Source of the DNA: Cellulomonas endophytica
Lineage (GTDB): Bacteria > Actinomycetota > Actinomycetes > Actinomycetales > Cellulomonadaceae
Direction of reading: 5' to 3'
Length of the DNA stretch: 64,000 bases
Assembly: GCF_004123805.1 (NCBI RefSeq)
Contig: NZ_RWJX01000007.1
Location: 1-64,000, forward strand
Each line of letters opens with the position of its first letter. The first letter of the stretch is position 1. The position numbers and the translations under genes were made by a program. Below the pieces are notes generated by a model. The model saw only the letters and a program-made list of their open reading frames with translations, made no database searches and was not told the origin of the DNA. This document shows, piece after piece, positions 8,594 through 18,219 of the stretch.

Positions 8594-10822
8594 GTGGAGG
8601 GTCCCGAGATCCAGTTCGCCGAGGCCGTCATCGACAACGGCTCCTTCGGCACGCGCACCGTCCGCTTCGAGACGGGCCGTCTCGCCAAGCAGGCCGCCGG
8701 TGCGGCCGTCGCCTACCTCGACGGCGACACGATGCTCCTGTCGGCCACGACGGCCGGCAAGCACCCCAAGGAGCAGTTCGACTTCTTCCCCCTGACGGTC
8801 GACGTCGAGGAGCGCCAGTACGCCGCGGGCAAGATCCCCGGCGCGTTCTTCCGCCGCGAGGGCCGCCCGTCCACGGACGCGATCCTCGCGTGCCGCCTCA
8901 TCGACCGCCCCCTGCGCCCCCTGTTCGTCAAGGGCCTGCGCAACGAGGTCCAGGTCGTCGTCACCGTCCTGTCGATCCACCCGGACGACTCCTACGACGT
9001 GCTGGCCATCAACGCCGCGTCGATCTCCACGCAGATCTCCGGCCTGCCCTTCTCCGGCCCGGTCGGCGCCACGCGCATCGCGCTCGTCGACGGCCAGTGG
9101 GTCGCCTTCCCCCGCTACTCCGAGCGCGCCCGCGCCACGTTCGACATGGTCGTGGCCGGCCGCGTCGTCGGCGACGACGTCGCCATCGCGATGATCGAGG
9201 CCGAGGCGCCGGACAAGAGCTGGGACCTCATCCACGGCGGCGGCGGCACCGCCCCGACCGAGGACGTCGTCGCGGCGGGCCTCGAGGCCGCCAAGCCGTT
9301 CATCCGCGCGCTCGTCGTCGCCCAGCAGGAGCTGGCGGCGAAGTCCGCGAAGGAGACGCAGTCCTTCCCGACGTTCCCGGACTACCAGGACGACGTCTTC
9401 GCCGCCGTCGAGCAGGCCTCCTCGGCCCGCCTCGGCGCCGCGCTGTCCATCGCGGACAAGCAGGAGCGCGAGGGCCGCCTGGACGAGATCAAGTCCGAGA
9501 TCCTCGACGAGCTGGCGGACGAGTTCGCCGGCCGCGAGAAGGAGGTCTCGGCGGCGTACCGCTCCGTGCAGAAGAAGCTCATCCGTCAGCGCATCCTCAC
9601 GGACGGCTTCCGCATCGACGGCCGCGGCCTGCGCGACATCCGCACGCTCTCGGCCGAGGTCGAGGTCCTGCCCCGCGTGCACGGCTCGGCGATCTTCGAG
9701 CGCGGCGAGACCCAGATCATGGGTGTCACCACGCTGAACATGCTCCGCATGGAGCAGCAGATCGACTCGCTCTCGCCCGAGACGCGCAAGCGGTACATGC
9801 ACCACTACAACTTCCCGCCCTACTCCACGGGCGAGACGGGCCGCGTCGGCTCCCCGAAGCGCCGCGAGATCGGCCACGGGGCGCTCGCCGAGCGCGCCAT
9901 CGTGCCGGTGCTCCCCAGCCGCGAGGACTTCCCCTACGCGATCCGCCAGGTCTCCGAGGCCCTCGGCTCCAACGGCTCGACCTCCATGGGCTCCGTCTGC
10001 GCCGCGACGCTGTCGCTGCTCAACGCGGGCGTCCCGCTGAAGGCGCCCGTCGCGGGCATCGCGATGGGCCTCGTGTCCGACACGGTGAACGGTGAGACCC
10101 GCTACGCGGCGCTCACCGACATCCTCGGTGCGGAGGACGCCTTCGGCGACATGGACTTCAAGGTCGCCGGCACGCGCGAGTTCGTCACGGCCATCCAGCT
10201 CGACACGAAGCTCGACGGCATCCCCGCCTCCGTCCTGGCCGGCGCGCTGACGCAGGCCAAGGAGGCGCGCCTGGCGATCCTCGACGTCATCTCCGAGGCG
10301 ATCGACGTGCCCGACGAGATGAGCCCCTTCGCCCCGCGGGTCATCTCGGTCAAGGTCCCGGTGGACAAGATCGGCGAGGTCATCGGCCCGAAGGGCAAGA
10401 TGATCAACCAGATCCAGGAGGAGACCGGCGCCGACATCTCCATCGAGGACGACGGCACGGTCTACATCGGCGCGGTGGACGGCCCGTCCGCCGAGGCCGC
10501 GCGGGCGGCGATCAACGCGATCGCCAACCCGCACATGCCCGAGGTGGGCGAGCGCTTCGTCGGGACGGTCGTCAAGACCACGACCTTCGGCGCCTTCGTC
10601 TCCCTGTCCCCGGGCAAGGACGGGCTCCTGCACATCTCGCAGATCCGCAAGCTGGTGGGCGGCCGCCGCGTCGAGAACGTCGAGGACGTGCTGGCCATCG
10701 GCCAGAAGGTCCAGGTCGAGATCGGCGAGATCGACCCCCGCGGCAAGCTCTCCCTGCACGCGGTCGTCGAGGAGGGCGCGGACGGCGAGGCCGCCCCCGC
10801 CGCCTCGACGGTCGACGCCTGA
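8594..10822 (+). CDS. pnp: Polyribonucleotide nucleotidyltransferase (PNPase)
   Basis: 742 residues. It is a phosphorolytic 3'-5' exoribonuclease and RNA 3'-tailing enzyme. It has two RNase PH-like domains (roughly residues 15-150 and 330-480; second-copy markers are [14 protein letters not shown] and [13 protein letters not shown]), an alpha-helical linker, a KH domain with [11 protein letters not shown] near residue 597 and an S1 domain from about 650 ([13 protein letters not shown]). The GTG start at 8594 has a strong AAGGAGG box at 8581-8587. The next gene starts two bases after the stop, so translation is probably coupled. Actinobacterial homologues also make or degrade (p)ppGpp-type nucleotides in vitro, which is not visible here. 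Confidence 0.97.
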   Translation: MEGPEIQFAEAVIDNGSFGTRTVRFETGRLAKQAAGAAVAYLDGDTMLLSATTAGKHPKEQFDFFPLTVDVEERQYAAGKIPGAFFRREGRPSTDAILACRLIDRPLRPLFVKGLRNEVQVVVTVLSIHPDDSYDVLAINAASISTQISGLPFSGPVGATRIALVDGQWVAFPRYSERARATFDMVVAGRVVGDDVAIAMIEAEAPDKSWDLIHGGGGTAPTEDVVAAGLEAAKPFIRALVVAQQELAAKSAKETQSFPTFPDYQDDVFAAVEQASSARLGAALSIADKQEREGRLDEIKSEILDELADEFAGREKEVSAAYRSVQKKLIRQRILTDGFRIDGRGLRDIRTLSAEVEVLPRVHGSAIFERGETQIMGVTTLNMLRMEQQIDSLSPETRKRYMHHYNFPPYSTGETGRVGSPKRREIGHGALAERAIVPVLPSREDFPYAIRQVSEALGSNGSTSMGSVCAATLSLLNAGVPLKAPVAGIAMGLVSDTVNGETRYAALTDILGAEDAFGDMDFKVAGTREFVTAIQLDTKLDGIPASVLAGALTQAKEARLAILDVISEAIDVPDEMSPFAPRVISVKVPVDKIGEVIGPKGKMINQIQEETGADISIEDDGTVYIGAVDGPSAEAARAAINAIANPHMPEVGERFVGTVVKTTTFGAFVSLSPGKDGLLHISQIRKLVGGRRVENVEDVLAIGQKVQVEIGEIDPRGKLSLHAVVEEGADGEAAPAASTVDA

Positions 10823-10824
10823 CG

Positions 10825-12168
10825 GTGCCGCTGGACCTGCCGCTCGTCGCCCCGGGCGTCACCGGGGCGGAGCTGTCCGCCGGGCAGGAGGGTGACGGTC
10901 TCGTCCGTCGCTCCGTCCTGCCCGGCGGGGTCCGGGTGCTCACGGAGCACATGCCCGGGCTCCGCTCGGCCACCGTGGGCGCCTGGATCGGCGTCGGCTC
11001 GCGCGACGAGGAGTCGGGCCACCTCGGCTCGACGCACTTCCTCGAGCACCTGCTCTTCAAGGGGACCGCGCGGCGCACGGCGATGGACATCGCCGAGGCG
11101 TTCGACGCCGTCGGCGGCGAGGCCAACGCCGCCACCGGCAAGGAGCACACCTGCTACTACGCGCGGGTGCTGGACGAGGACCTGCCCATGGCCGTGGACG
11201 TCATCACGGACATGGTCACCTCGGCCAGGCTCGACACGGACGAGCTGGAGACCGAGCGCGGGGTGATCCTCGAGGAGCTCGCGATGAACGACGACGACCC
11301 GAGCGACGTCGTCCACGAGCAGTTCGCCCTCGTGGCGCTGGGGGAGCACCCGCTCGCCCGGCCCATCGGCGGCACGCCCGACCACATCCGGGCCGTGCCG
11401 CGCGACGCCGTGTGGGAGCACTACCGCGACCACTACCGGCCCGAGCGGCTCGTCGTGAGCGCGGCGGGCAACGTCGACCACGACGCCCTCTGCGCCCAGA
11501 TCGAGGCCGCGGTGGCCGCCGGCGGCTGGACCCTCGACCCGGCGGCGGCCCCCGCGGCGCGGCGCGTGGCGGGGCGCGACCTGCCGCCGGGCACCGGCGG
11601 CCTCCCGGCGGACGCGCGCGAGCGCACCGTGCGGCGGCAGACGGAGCAGGCGAACGTCGTCGTCGGGTGCGCCGGCCTCACGGCCACGGACCCGCGGCGC
11701 TTCACGCTCTCGGTCCTCAACGCCGTCCTCGGCGGCGGGATGTCCTCGCGCCTCTTCCAGGAGGTGCGCGAGAAGCGTGGCCTGGCGTACTCCACGTACT
11801 CCTTCTCCTCCGGCCACGCCGACACCGGCGTCTTCGGCCTCTACGCCGGCTGCACGCCCGCGAAGGTCGACGAGGTGACGGCGCTGCTCGTCGCCGAGTG
11901 GGAGCGCCTGGCGGACGGCGGGGTCGACGAGGCCGAGCTCGAGCGCGGCATCGGCCAGCTCTCGGGCGGGCTCGTGCTCGGCATGGAGGACACGGGCTCG
12001 CGCATGAGCCGGCTGGGCAAGGCCGAGCTCGTGCACGGGGAGCTGCTCAGCGTCGACGAGTCGCTGACCCGCGTCCGCGAGGTCACCGGCCGCGAGGTGC
12101 AGGAGCTCGCGGCCGAGCTGCTCGGCCGGCCCCGCACGGTCGTGCGCGTGGGCCCGCTCGGTGACTGA
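10825..12168 (+). CDS. M16 family zinc metallopeptidase
   Basis: 447 residues, insulinase/processing-peptidase family. The inverted zinc motif HFLEH is at residues 71-75, with the downstream glutamate helix TERGVILEEL. The C-terminal half carries the inactive second M16 module, with EVREKRGLAYSTYSF. This is the conserved actinobacterial gene that follows pnp and precedes dapB, related to Bacillus YmxG/MlpA. Its substrate is unknown. It starts two bases after pnp (GTG) and its last eight bases overlap dapB, so the three genes form one operon. Confidence 0.92.
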   Translation: MPLDLPLVAPGVTGAELSAGQEGDGLVRRSVLPGGVRVLTEHMPGLRSATVGAWIGVGSRDEESGHLGSTHFLEHLLFKGTARRTAMDIAEAFDAVGGEANAATGKEHTCYYARVLDEDLPMAVDVITDMVTSARLDTDELETERGVILEELAMNDDDPSDVVHEQFALVALGEHPLARPIGGTPDHIRAVPRDAVWEHYRDHYRPERLVVSAAGNVDHDALCAQIEAAVAAGGWTLDPAAAPAARRVAGRDLPPGTGGLPADARERTVRRQTEQANVVVGCAGLTATDPRRFTLSVLNAVLGGGMSSRLFQEVREKRGLAYSTYSFSSGHADTGVFGLYAGCTPAKVDEVTALLVAEWERLADGGVDEAELERGIGQLSGGLVLGMEDTGSRMSRLGKAELVHGELLSVDESLTRVREVTGREVQELAAELLGRPRTVVRVGPLGD

Positions 12169-12961
12169 GCACGCAGGCGCCCCGGCGCCGAGGACCGCGG
12201 CCCTCCGGGTCGCGGTCCTCGGCGCGTCCGGGCGCATGGGCGGCCACGTCGTCCGTGCCGTCCGCGCCGCCCCGGGGCTGGAGCTCGTCGCCGAGGTGAC
12301 CTCCTCGGCCGGTCTGGACGCCCTCCTCGACGCACCGGCCGGCGAGCGCCCCGACGTCGCCGTCGACTTCACCGTGCCGGGCGTGACCGAGATCAACGTG
12401 CAGGCCCTGGTCGGGGCGGGCGTGCACGCGGTCGTCGGCACGACGGGCTGGGACGCCGACGCCCTCGACCGCGTCCGGGGCGCGCTCGACGCGGCGCCCG
12501 GGGTCGGCGTGGTCGTCGCCCCGAACTTCGCGCTGTCGGCCGTGCTCGCCATGACCTTCGCGGCACGGGCGGCGCGCTTCTTCGAGTCCGTCGAGGTCGT
12601 CGAGCTCCACCACCCGGACAAGCTCGACGCCCCGTCCGGCACGGCGCTGCACACCGCACGGGCGGTCGCGGCGGCGCGCGCGGCGGCCGGCCTCGGGCCC
12701 GTCCCCGACGCCACGGCCTCGTCGCTCGACGGTGCCCGCGGTGCCGACGTCGACGGGGTCCGCGTCCATGCCGTCCGGCTGCGCGGGCTCGTCGCGCACG
12801 AGGAGATCCTCCTCGGCAACGCCGGCGAGCAGCTGACGATCCGCACGGACTCCTTCGACCGGTCGAGCTTCATGCCGGGCGTGCTGCTCGCCGTCCGCGA
12901 GGTCGTGCGCCGGCCCGGGCTCACCGTCGGGCTGGAGCACCTCCTGGACCTCGGGGCGTGA
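12161..12961 (+). CDS. dapB: 4-hydroxy-tetrahydrodipicolinate reductase
   Basis: 266 residues. It performs the NAD(P)H-dependent reduction in the diaminopimelate/lysine pathway. The Rossmann motif GASGRMGG lies near residue 20. The active-site segment ELHHPDKLDAPSGTA carries His150, His151 and Lys154. The C-terminal half shows the tetramer interface and LTIRTDSFDRSSFMPGV. The GTG at 12161 overlaps the end of the M16 gene by eight bases. The pathway partners dapA (30.9 kb) and dapF (60.9 kb) are also in this window. Confidence 0.96.
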   Translation: MTEHAGAPAPRTAALRVAVLGASGRMGGHVVRAVRAAPGLELVAEVTSSAGLDALLDAPAGERPDVAVDFTVPGVTEINVQALVGAGVHAVVGTTGWDADALDRVRGALDAAPGVGVVVAPNFALSAVLAMTFAARAARFFESVEVVELHHPDKLDAPSGTALHTARAVAAARAAAGLGPVPDATASSLDGARGADVDGVRVHAVRLRGLVAHEEILLGNAGEQLTIRTDSFDRSSFMPGVLLAVREVVRRPGLTVGLEHLLDLGA

Positions 12962-13455
12962 GCGCCGCCCGGCGCCGCGTGCCGGTCGCGCTGCTCGGCG
13001 CGCTGGCCCTGACGGCGCTGCTGGGGCTGTACGTCGTGCTCGTCGTGTCGCGCGCCTGGGCGCTCGTCACCTCCGGGCAGGCGGTCGGCGTCGCCCTCGG
13101 GCTCGCGTTCCTCGTGCTGCCGCTCGTCGTCCTCGTGCTCATCGCACGCGAGTGGCGCCTCGCGGCCGACGTGCAACGCATGGCCGACGCGCTGGCCGCC
13201 GCGGGGGAGCTGCCCGTCGACGACCTGCCGCGCTCGCCCGGCGGACGCGTGGACCGCACGGCGGCGCTGGCCGCGTTCGAGACGGCCCGCACGGAGGCCG
13301 AGGCGGACCCCGACAGCTGGGCCGTCCGGTACCGGCTGGCCTTCGCCTACGACGCCGCGGGCGACCGCCGCCGCGCCCGCGAGAACCTCCGGCTGGCCCG
13401 CACGCTGTGGCGGGCCGCGGGGGCGCCGGGTCCGGGCGGCGCCGGCAGGCGTTGA
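12958..13455 (+). CDS. Small two-helix membrane protein with TPR-like tail
   Basis: 165 residues. Two hydrophobic segments (about residues 8-32 and 41-62) are followed by a soluble domain. Its end, WAVRYRLAFAYDAAGDRRRARENLRLA, looks like one tetratricopeptide-type helix pair. The GTG start overlaps the dapB stop by four bases, so it is co-translated with dapB. I recognise the type, a hypothetical protein next to dapB in related actinobacteria, but know no function. It may act as an inner-membrane scaffold; this is a guess. Confidence 0.75.
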   Translation: MSAARRRVPVALLGALALTALLGLYVVLVVSRAWALVTSGQAVGVALGLAFLVLPLVVLVLIAREWRLAADVQRMADALAAAGELPVDDLPRSPGGRVDRTAALAAFETARTEAEADPDSWAVRYRLAFAYDAAGDRRRARENLRLARTLWRAAGAPGPGGAGRR

Positions 13456-13458
13456 CCA

Positions 13459-13486
13459 CCGTCGGGTGACGGGTTCACCCGGACGG
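13459..13486. terminator. Hairpin after the dapB operon
   Basis: A 10-bp stem with one bulged base surrounds a five-base loop (core arms 13463-13469 and 13475-13481). It closes the pnp-M16-dapB-membrane protein run before the secreted-protein gene. Confidence 0.5.
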
Positions 13487-13566
13487 CTCAGCCCGACACC
13501 CGTCCGGCCGATGGGACGGAGGACGGGGGCTGCGTCCGCGAGCCCCCCTGCCCGGAGGACCCGCAG

Positions 13567-15987
13567 ATGCCAGTGATCGCACGGACCCGTCCGACCGCCA
13601 CGAGGGCGAGGTCCGCCCGGCGGCCCCTCGCCGCGCTGGGCGTGCTCGCCCTGCTCGGGGTCGTGGTGCCTGCGGGCGCCGCGTCCGCGGCCAACAGCGG
13701 CTCCGTCAGCAAGGTGTCCGGCGAGGAGAAGGTGGACGGCACCGCCACCTACGGCTTCTCCTGCACCATGGACAGCGGCACCGGGAACGCCTTCTCGTGG
13801 CGCCTCATGAACACCGCGACGACCGTCGAGTACCAGCGGGGTGACGCGACGGACTACACGGTGAACACCGGGACGAGCCGCTCGGGCACCTTCTCGATCA
13901 CCTTCACGGGTCTGGCCGCGGGCACCTACCGCATCCAGGGCATGTGCTGGACGGACCCGACGCGGAGCTACGGCTACGTCCCGGCGGTCGCGTACGCCTC
14001 CGTCGCGCCCGGGTCGGTCGCCACGACCACGTCCCTGTCCGCGTCCCCGACGACCGTCGTGGCCGGTCGCAGCAGCACCCTCACGGCGTCCGTCCCCGGC
14101 GCCCCCGCCGGCGGCCAGGTCGAGTTCCTCGTGGACGGCGCCCCGGTCGGCACCGCGCCCCTCGGCACGGGCCGCACCGCGACCCTCACCCGCGCGTTCC
14201 CGACCACCGCCGCCGTGACCGCGCGGTACGTCGGCGCCTCCGGCTACCTGCCCTCGACCTCGGCGCCGCGCACCGTCACGGCGCTGACCACCGTCGTCGC
14301 GCCCTCCCCGGCCACCCTCTCGGCGCCCGTCGTCGTCGGCACCCCCGTCACCGTCGCGACCGGCACCTGGTCGCCGACCGTCGCCGACGGCACGGCGCTG
14401 ACCTACCGCTGGACCGTCGGCGGCGAGACCGTCGGGACCGGCGCCTCCTACACGCCGGTCCCCGCCGACCTGGGCCGCGACCTCGCCGTCGACGTCACTG
14501 GGACGCACCCCGAGCTCGCCCCGGGGACCTCGGCGACGGTGACGGGCGGCCCGCAGGCCGTCGGCCGGGGCACGCTCGCCGCGGGCGCGCTGACCCTGGA
14601 GGGCACGCAGGACGGGGCCGCCGTGCTGGGCACGCCGCTCGTCGTCGACCCCTCCGGCTGGGCGGCCGGCACCGGCTTCGTCCACCGCTGGAGCGTGGGC
14701 GGCGCCGACGTCCCCGGCGCGACCGGCCCCTCGTACACGCCGCGGCCGCAGGACCTCGGGCGACCCGTCGCCGTCACGGTGACCGCGCAGGCTCCCGGCA
14801 TGACGGACCTGGTCCGCACGCTCGACGCCGCGCCCGCCGTGGTCACCCCCACCCTCGCGGTCCGGCCTGACGGCGTCGTCGTCGGGCAGGACGCCCCCGT
14901 GCACGTGACGGTCGCCGGTCCCGAGGGCGGCCCGGTCCCGACCGGCACGGTCCAGGTGACGCTGACCGCCCCCGACGGGGCCACCACGGTCCTCGCGGCC
15001 CCGCTCGTCGGTGGCGCGGCCGACGTGACGGCCCCCGCGCCGGCCGTGGGCGATCACGCCGTCACCGCCGTCTACACCCCGGACGCCGGCGCGCTGCCCG
15101 ACGGCGGCACGACGGCGGTCGCGCCCTACACGACGGCGACCGGCTCCGCGACGCTGTCGGTCGCGAAGGCGTCGCCGACCGTCACCGTGCCGACAGGCGT
15201 CTCCGTCCCCGTCGCCACCGCGGGCATCGTCGTCGCCCGCGTCGCCGGAGCCCGGCTCCCGGAGACCTTCGTCCTCGAGGAGGGCGGTGCCCCGGTCCTC
15301 GAGGGCACCGTGCCCGTCGACGGGGTGCTGGAGCTGACGCTGCCCGTCCTCGCGCCGGGCACGCACGAGCTCGTGCTGCGCTTCCCCGAGGGCGCCTCGA
15401 CGCTCGCGGCGGAGTCGGCGCTGCGCGTCTCCGTCCAGGGCGAGCCGGAGCGCGAGGGGCTGCTCCCGACCGCCGCGCTCGCGACGCCCGAGAAGGCCAC
15501 CGCGCCGGGGCAGCCGATGGAGCTCGTCGCCGAGGGCTTCGACGAGGGCGAGACGGTCGCCTTCTACCTGCACTCCGACCCGGTCCTCCTCGGCACCGCC
15601 GTGGCGGGTGCTGACGGCACGGCCCGACTGCTCGTCACGGTCCCCGACACCGCGCCGACCGGTGAGCACACGGTGGTCGCCACCGGTGGGACGTCGGGGC
15701 GCTGGGCCGCGCTCGAGCTCGAGCTCGCCGTGGCGTCCGCACCGGCCCCGGGCACCCCGACGGCGCCCACGACCGGGACCAGCCCGGTGACGGCGACCGT
15801 GACGGAGGCGACGGTCCCGGCGACCGCCGCCGGCGCGGGGACGCGCCCCGCGGCGACCACGACGCGGACGGCGGCGCGGCTGGCCGCGACCGGGGCCGAG
15901 ACGGGTGCCGTCACCGCGCTCGCCTGGGGCATGGTGCTCCTGGGCGGTGCCCTGGTGGTCGTGCGCCGCCGCCGGGCCCACGCCTGA
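13567..15987 (+). CDS. Secreted Ig-like repeat surface protein with LAxTG sortase signal
   Basis: 806 residues. An Arg-rich start and hydrophobic core lead to a signal-peptidase site near AGAASA (about residue 42). An N-terminal ~100-residue domain has two cysteines. From about 150 there are repeated Ig-like modules: one bacterial Ig-like type 3 module (TTTSLSASPTTVVAGRSSTLTA), two PKD-like modules with TYRWTVGGETV and HRWSVGGADV, and further Big-like repeats. A Thr/Pro-rich spacer follows, then LAATG at 772-776, a membrane helix and an Arg-rich tail. LAxTG is the signal of class E sortases in high-GC actinobacteria, so wall anchoring is likely. A GGAGGA box precedes the ATG. Ligand and role are unknown. 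Confidence 0.85.
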   Translation: MPVIARTRPTATRARSARRPLAALGVLALLGVVVPAGAASAANSGSVSKVSGEEKVDGTATYGFSCTMDSGTGNAFSWRLMNTATTVEYQRGDATDYTVNTGTSRSGTFSITFTGLAAGTYRIQGMCWTDPTRSYGYVPAVAYASVAPGSVATTTSLSASPTTVVAGRSSTLTASVPGAPAGGQVEFLVDGAPVGTAPLGTGRTATLTRAFPTTAAVTARYVGASGYLPSTSAPRTVTALTTVVAPSPATLSAPVVVGTPVTVATGTWSPTVADGTALTYRWTVGGETVGTGASYTPVPADLGRDLAVDVTGTHPELAPGTSATVTGGPQAVGRGTLAAGALTLEGTQDGAAVLGTPLVVDPSGWAAGTGFVHRWSVGGADVPGATGPSYTPRPQDLGRPVAVTVTAQAPGMTDLVRTLDAAPAVVTPTLAVRPDGVVVGQDAPVHVTVAGPEGGPVPTGTVQVTLTAPDGATTVLAAPLVGGAADVTAPAPAVGDHAVTAVYTPDAGALPDGGTTAVAPYTTATGSATLSVAKASPTVTVPTGVSVPVATAGIVVARVAGARLPETFVLEEGGAPVLEGTVPVDGVLELTLPVLAPGTHELVLRFPEGASTLAAESALRVSVQGEPEREGLLPTAALATPEKATAPGQPMELVAEGFDEGETVAFYLHSDPVLLGTAVAGADGTARLLVTVPDTAPTGEHTVVATGGTSGRWAALELELAVASAPAPGTPTAPTTGTSPVTATVTEATVPATAAGAGTRPAATTTRTAARLAATGAETGAVTALAWGMVLLGGALVVVRRRRAHA

Positions 15988-16002
15988 CCGGAGCACAAGG
16001 AG

Positions 16003-16041
16003 CGGAGCAGGGCCCCGGGCAGCCGCCCGGGCCCTGCTCCG
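16003..16041. terminator. Hairpin after the surface-protein gene
   Basis: Long stem (16003-16020 with 16025-16041, one bulged C) around a four-base loop, 15 bases after the stop codon. Confidence 0.75.
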
Positions 16042-16115
16042 TCGTGCCTCCCGTTCCCGCATCCCGTGGCGGCACCTTGGACGCGTCGGCGCCCGGCGGG
16101 GTGCGACCCCCGCGC

Positions 16116-16121
16116 TAGCGT
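16116..16121 (+). promoter_or_regulatory. -10 element for a leaderless VOC gene
   Basis: TAGCGT lies seven bases before the ATG at 16129. With no Shine-Dalgarno, transcription would start at or next to the start codon. Confidence 0.55.
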
Positions 16122-16128
16122 CGGCGGC

Positions 16129-16506
16129 ATGGCCTGCCGACTGAGCGAGCTCGTCCTCGACTGCCGTGACCCCCGGGCTCTGGCGGACTTCTGGTGCGCC
16201 GTCCTGGGGTACGTCGTGCTCGACGAGGACGACGGCGCCCTCGAGATCGGCCCGACGGCCGGGTTCGGCGGCCCGGCCCCGACGATCATCCTGTCGCCCT
16301 CGTCGGAGCCGCGGACGGGCAAGCTCCGGCTGCACCTGGACGTGAACCCGACGGACCGCGACCAGGACGCGGAGCTGGAGCGCCTGCTCGCCCTCGGGGC
16401 GCGGCGCGCGGACGTCGGGCAGACGGGCGAGGAGTCCTGGCACGTGCTGGCCGACCCGGAGGGCAACGAGTTCTGCCTGCTTCGCCGGCGCCTCGACCCG
16501 CTCTAG
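16129..16506 (+). CDS. VOC (glyoxalase-like) family protein
   Basis: 125 residues, a single vicinal-oxygen-chelate fold. The pattern LSELVLDCRDPRALADFWCAVLGY and the end WHVLADPEGNEFCLL are typical of the PhnB/glyoxalase-like subgroup often annotated as 'VOC family protein'. Family members include dioxygenases, isomerases and antibiotic-binding proteins; the substrate cannot be told here. The ATG at 16129 is preferred over 16066 because the fold begins there and a -10 element sits seven bases upstream. It converges on a second, different VOC gene only 21 bases away. Confidence 0.85.
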   Translation: MACRLSELVLDCRDPRALADFWCAVLGYVVLDEDDGALEIGPTAGFGGPAPTIILSPSSEPRTGKLRLHLDVNPTDRDQDAELERLLALGARRADVGQTGEESWHVLADPEGNEFCLLRRRLDPL

Positions 16507-16527
16507 GTCCCGACCGCTGCAGGGGCG

Positions 16528-16971
16528 TCAGCCGAGGCGCTGCGCCAGCGAGACGAGGAGGCCCTCCGGGCCGCGCACGTAGGCCATGCGCCACGCGTCC
16601 TCATACCGCCCCACCCCGCCGACGAGGCCCCAGCCGTCGGCCGCGAGCCGCTCGACGAGCCCGTCGAGGTCGTCGACCTCGAAGGCCACGTTGCGCAGGC
16701 CGAGCGCGTTCGCCATGGCCCCCGGCTGGCTGGGGGCGTGGTCGGGGCGCTCGAAGGTCGACAGCTCCAGGCACGTGCCGCCCCCGGGCGGGCGCAGCAT
16801 GACGATCCGGGTCCGCGCACCGGTCATGCCGATCACGGTGTCGAGGAACTCGCCCTCGATCGGCATCGGCCCGCCGTCGACCTCGAGCCCGATCCCGACG
16901 AAGAACGCCGTGACCGCGCCGAGGTCGGCGACGGTGATGCCGACGTGGTCGAAGCGACGGACCTGCGCCAT
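16528..16971 (-). CDS. VOC (glyoxalase-like) family protein
   Basis: 147 residues. It starts RRFDHVGITVADL and continues through FFVGIGLEVDGG, FEVDDLDGLVERL and YVRGPEGLLVSLAQ, a complete VOC module with a His in the first metal position and a C-terminal Glu. The ATG at 16971 is chosen over 16998 because a GGAGGT box lies upstream of it. It is divergent from the WYL regulator at 17079, which is therefore its most likely regulator. Substrate unknown. Confidence 0.85.
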   Translation of the reverse strand: MAQVRRFDHVGITVADLGAVTAFFVGIGLEVDGGPMPIEGEFLDTVIGMTGARTRIVMLRPPGGGTCLELSTFERPDHAPSQPGAMANALGLRNVAFEVDDLDGLVERLAADGWGLVGGVGRYEDAWRMAYVRGPEGLLVSLAQRLG

Positions 16972-17078
16972 GGGGACCTCCGGGACGACGGGGCGCACGC
17001 CGGCGGCGTGCCCTCACGGGGTCCAGACCGGCGGGGCGTGCCGTCCTCATCGGCCCCGGCCGCCGCATGATGGCGGTC

Positions 17079-18110
17079 ATGGCCACCACCTCGGCCCGCG
17101 CGCTGCGGCTGCTGTCGACGCTCGCCGGCGGGCGGGTGTGGCCGGCGGCGGACCTCGCCCAGCGCCTGGAGGTGTCCGCACGGACGCTGCGGCGCGACGT
17201 CGACACGCTGCGCGGCCTCGGGTACACGGTCCAGCCCGTCAAGGGCGTCGGGGGCGGCTACCGCCTCGTCGGGGGCGCCCGGCTCCCGCCGCTGGTCCTC
17301 GACGAGGAGCAGGTCGTCGCGATCGCCGTGTCCCTGCAGGCGGCGCCGCGGGTGCTCGCGGGGCTCGACGGCGCCGCCGCGTCCGCCCTGGCGAGCGTGC
17401 GACAGGTCATGCCGGAGCGGCTGCGGCTGGAGTCCGACGCCCTCGTCGTCACCGCGCTGCCCAACCTGTGGGAGTTCCCGGCGGACCTCATCGACGCGGG
17501 CGTCGTGCGCGCGGTCGGCGCGGCGGTCCGGCGCCGCCACCTCCTGCGCGTCGTGGTCGACGGCGGGGACGGCGGGGCTGACGGCGCGGGGGAGGCCGTG
17601 CTGCTCGAGCCGTACGCCGTCGTCGTGTGGGCGGCGCGGTGGTACCTCGTGGCCGCCGACCCCGCCGGGTCCTCGGACGGCCGGTGGCGGGTCCTGCGGC
17701 TCGACCGCCTGACCGTGCGTGCACCGACGGGGACGCCCTTCGCGCCGCGCCCGCTCCCGCCCGGCGGGATTGCGACGCTCGTGCAGGAGACGCCCGACCG
17801 CGGCGACGTCCTCGCGTCCTGGCCGTGCCAGGGGTCGGCGGAGCTGGCGGTGCCCGCGCCGCTCGCGGCCCGGTTCGCGCCCGGAGGAGCGGTCGTCGAG
17901 CACGTGACGGAGGGCGTGTGCCGGCTGCGCATGGGCGCGTGGTCGTGGACCGGCCTGGCCGGCCTCTACCTCACGTTCGCGGCGGAGCTGCGTGCGGTCG
18001 AGCCCGACGAGCTGCGGGCGGCGCTGCGCGGGATCCGCGAGCGCGTCGACCGGTCGGAGGCGGCCACGGCCGACGACGCCGGTCGCGTCGACGACCGCCG
18101 AGGTCCGTGA
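17079..18110 (+). CDS. WYL-domain transcriptional regulator (DeoR-type HTH)
   Basis: 343 residues. An N-terminal winged helix-turn-helix (ATTSARALRLLSTLAG, then LEVSARTLRRDVDTLRGLGY) is followed by a WYL domain (about residues 135-235; the local motif is VVWAARWYLVAAD) and a WCX C-terminal region. WYL domains sense ligands or single-stranded nucleic acid. It is divergent from the VOC gene at 16971 with a 107-base gap, suggesting local control of that gene. Alternative in-frame ATGs are at 17067 and 17070. It does not look like PafB or PafC, which occur as a pair. Confidence 0.85.
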   Translation: MATTSARALRLLSTLAGGRVWPAADLAQRLEVSARTLRRDVDTLRGLGYTVQPVKGVGGGYRLVGGARLPPLVLDEEQVVAIAVSLQAAPRVLAGLDGAAASALASVRQVMPERLRLESDALVVTALPNLWEFPADLIDAGVVRAVGAAVRRRHLLRVVVDGGDGGADGAGEAVLLEPYAVVVWAARWYLVAADPAGSSDGRWRVLRLDRLTVRAPTGTPFAPRPLPPGGIATLVQETPDRGDVLASWPCQGSAELAVPAPLAARFAPGGAVVEHVTEGVCRLRMGAWSWTGLAGLYLTFAAELRAVEPDELRAALRGIRERVDRSEAATADDAGRVDDRRGP

Positions 18111-18219
18111 GCCCTGCGGCCATCCGGTGTCCGCTCCGCCTGCCACCGTCGACCCCGCGACCGGTGACCGCCGCGTCGAGGCCGTCGGCACCCGCGCCGG
18201 GCGGCACGGAGGGACGACC

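Noticed and set aside
17079-18110. WYL regulator as a PafB/PafC homologue explaining the recA proximal promoter
   Set aside because: PafB and PafC are adjacent or fused genes near the proteasome cluster; this one is single and divergent from a VOC gene.
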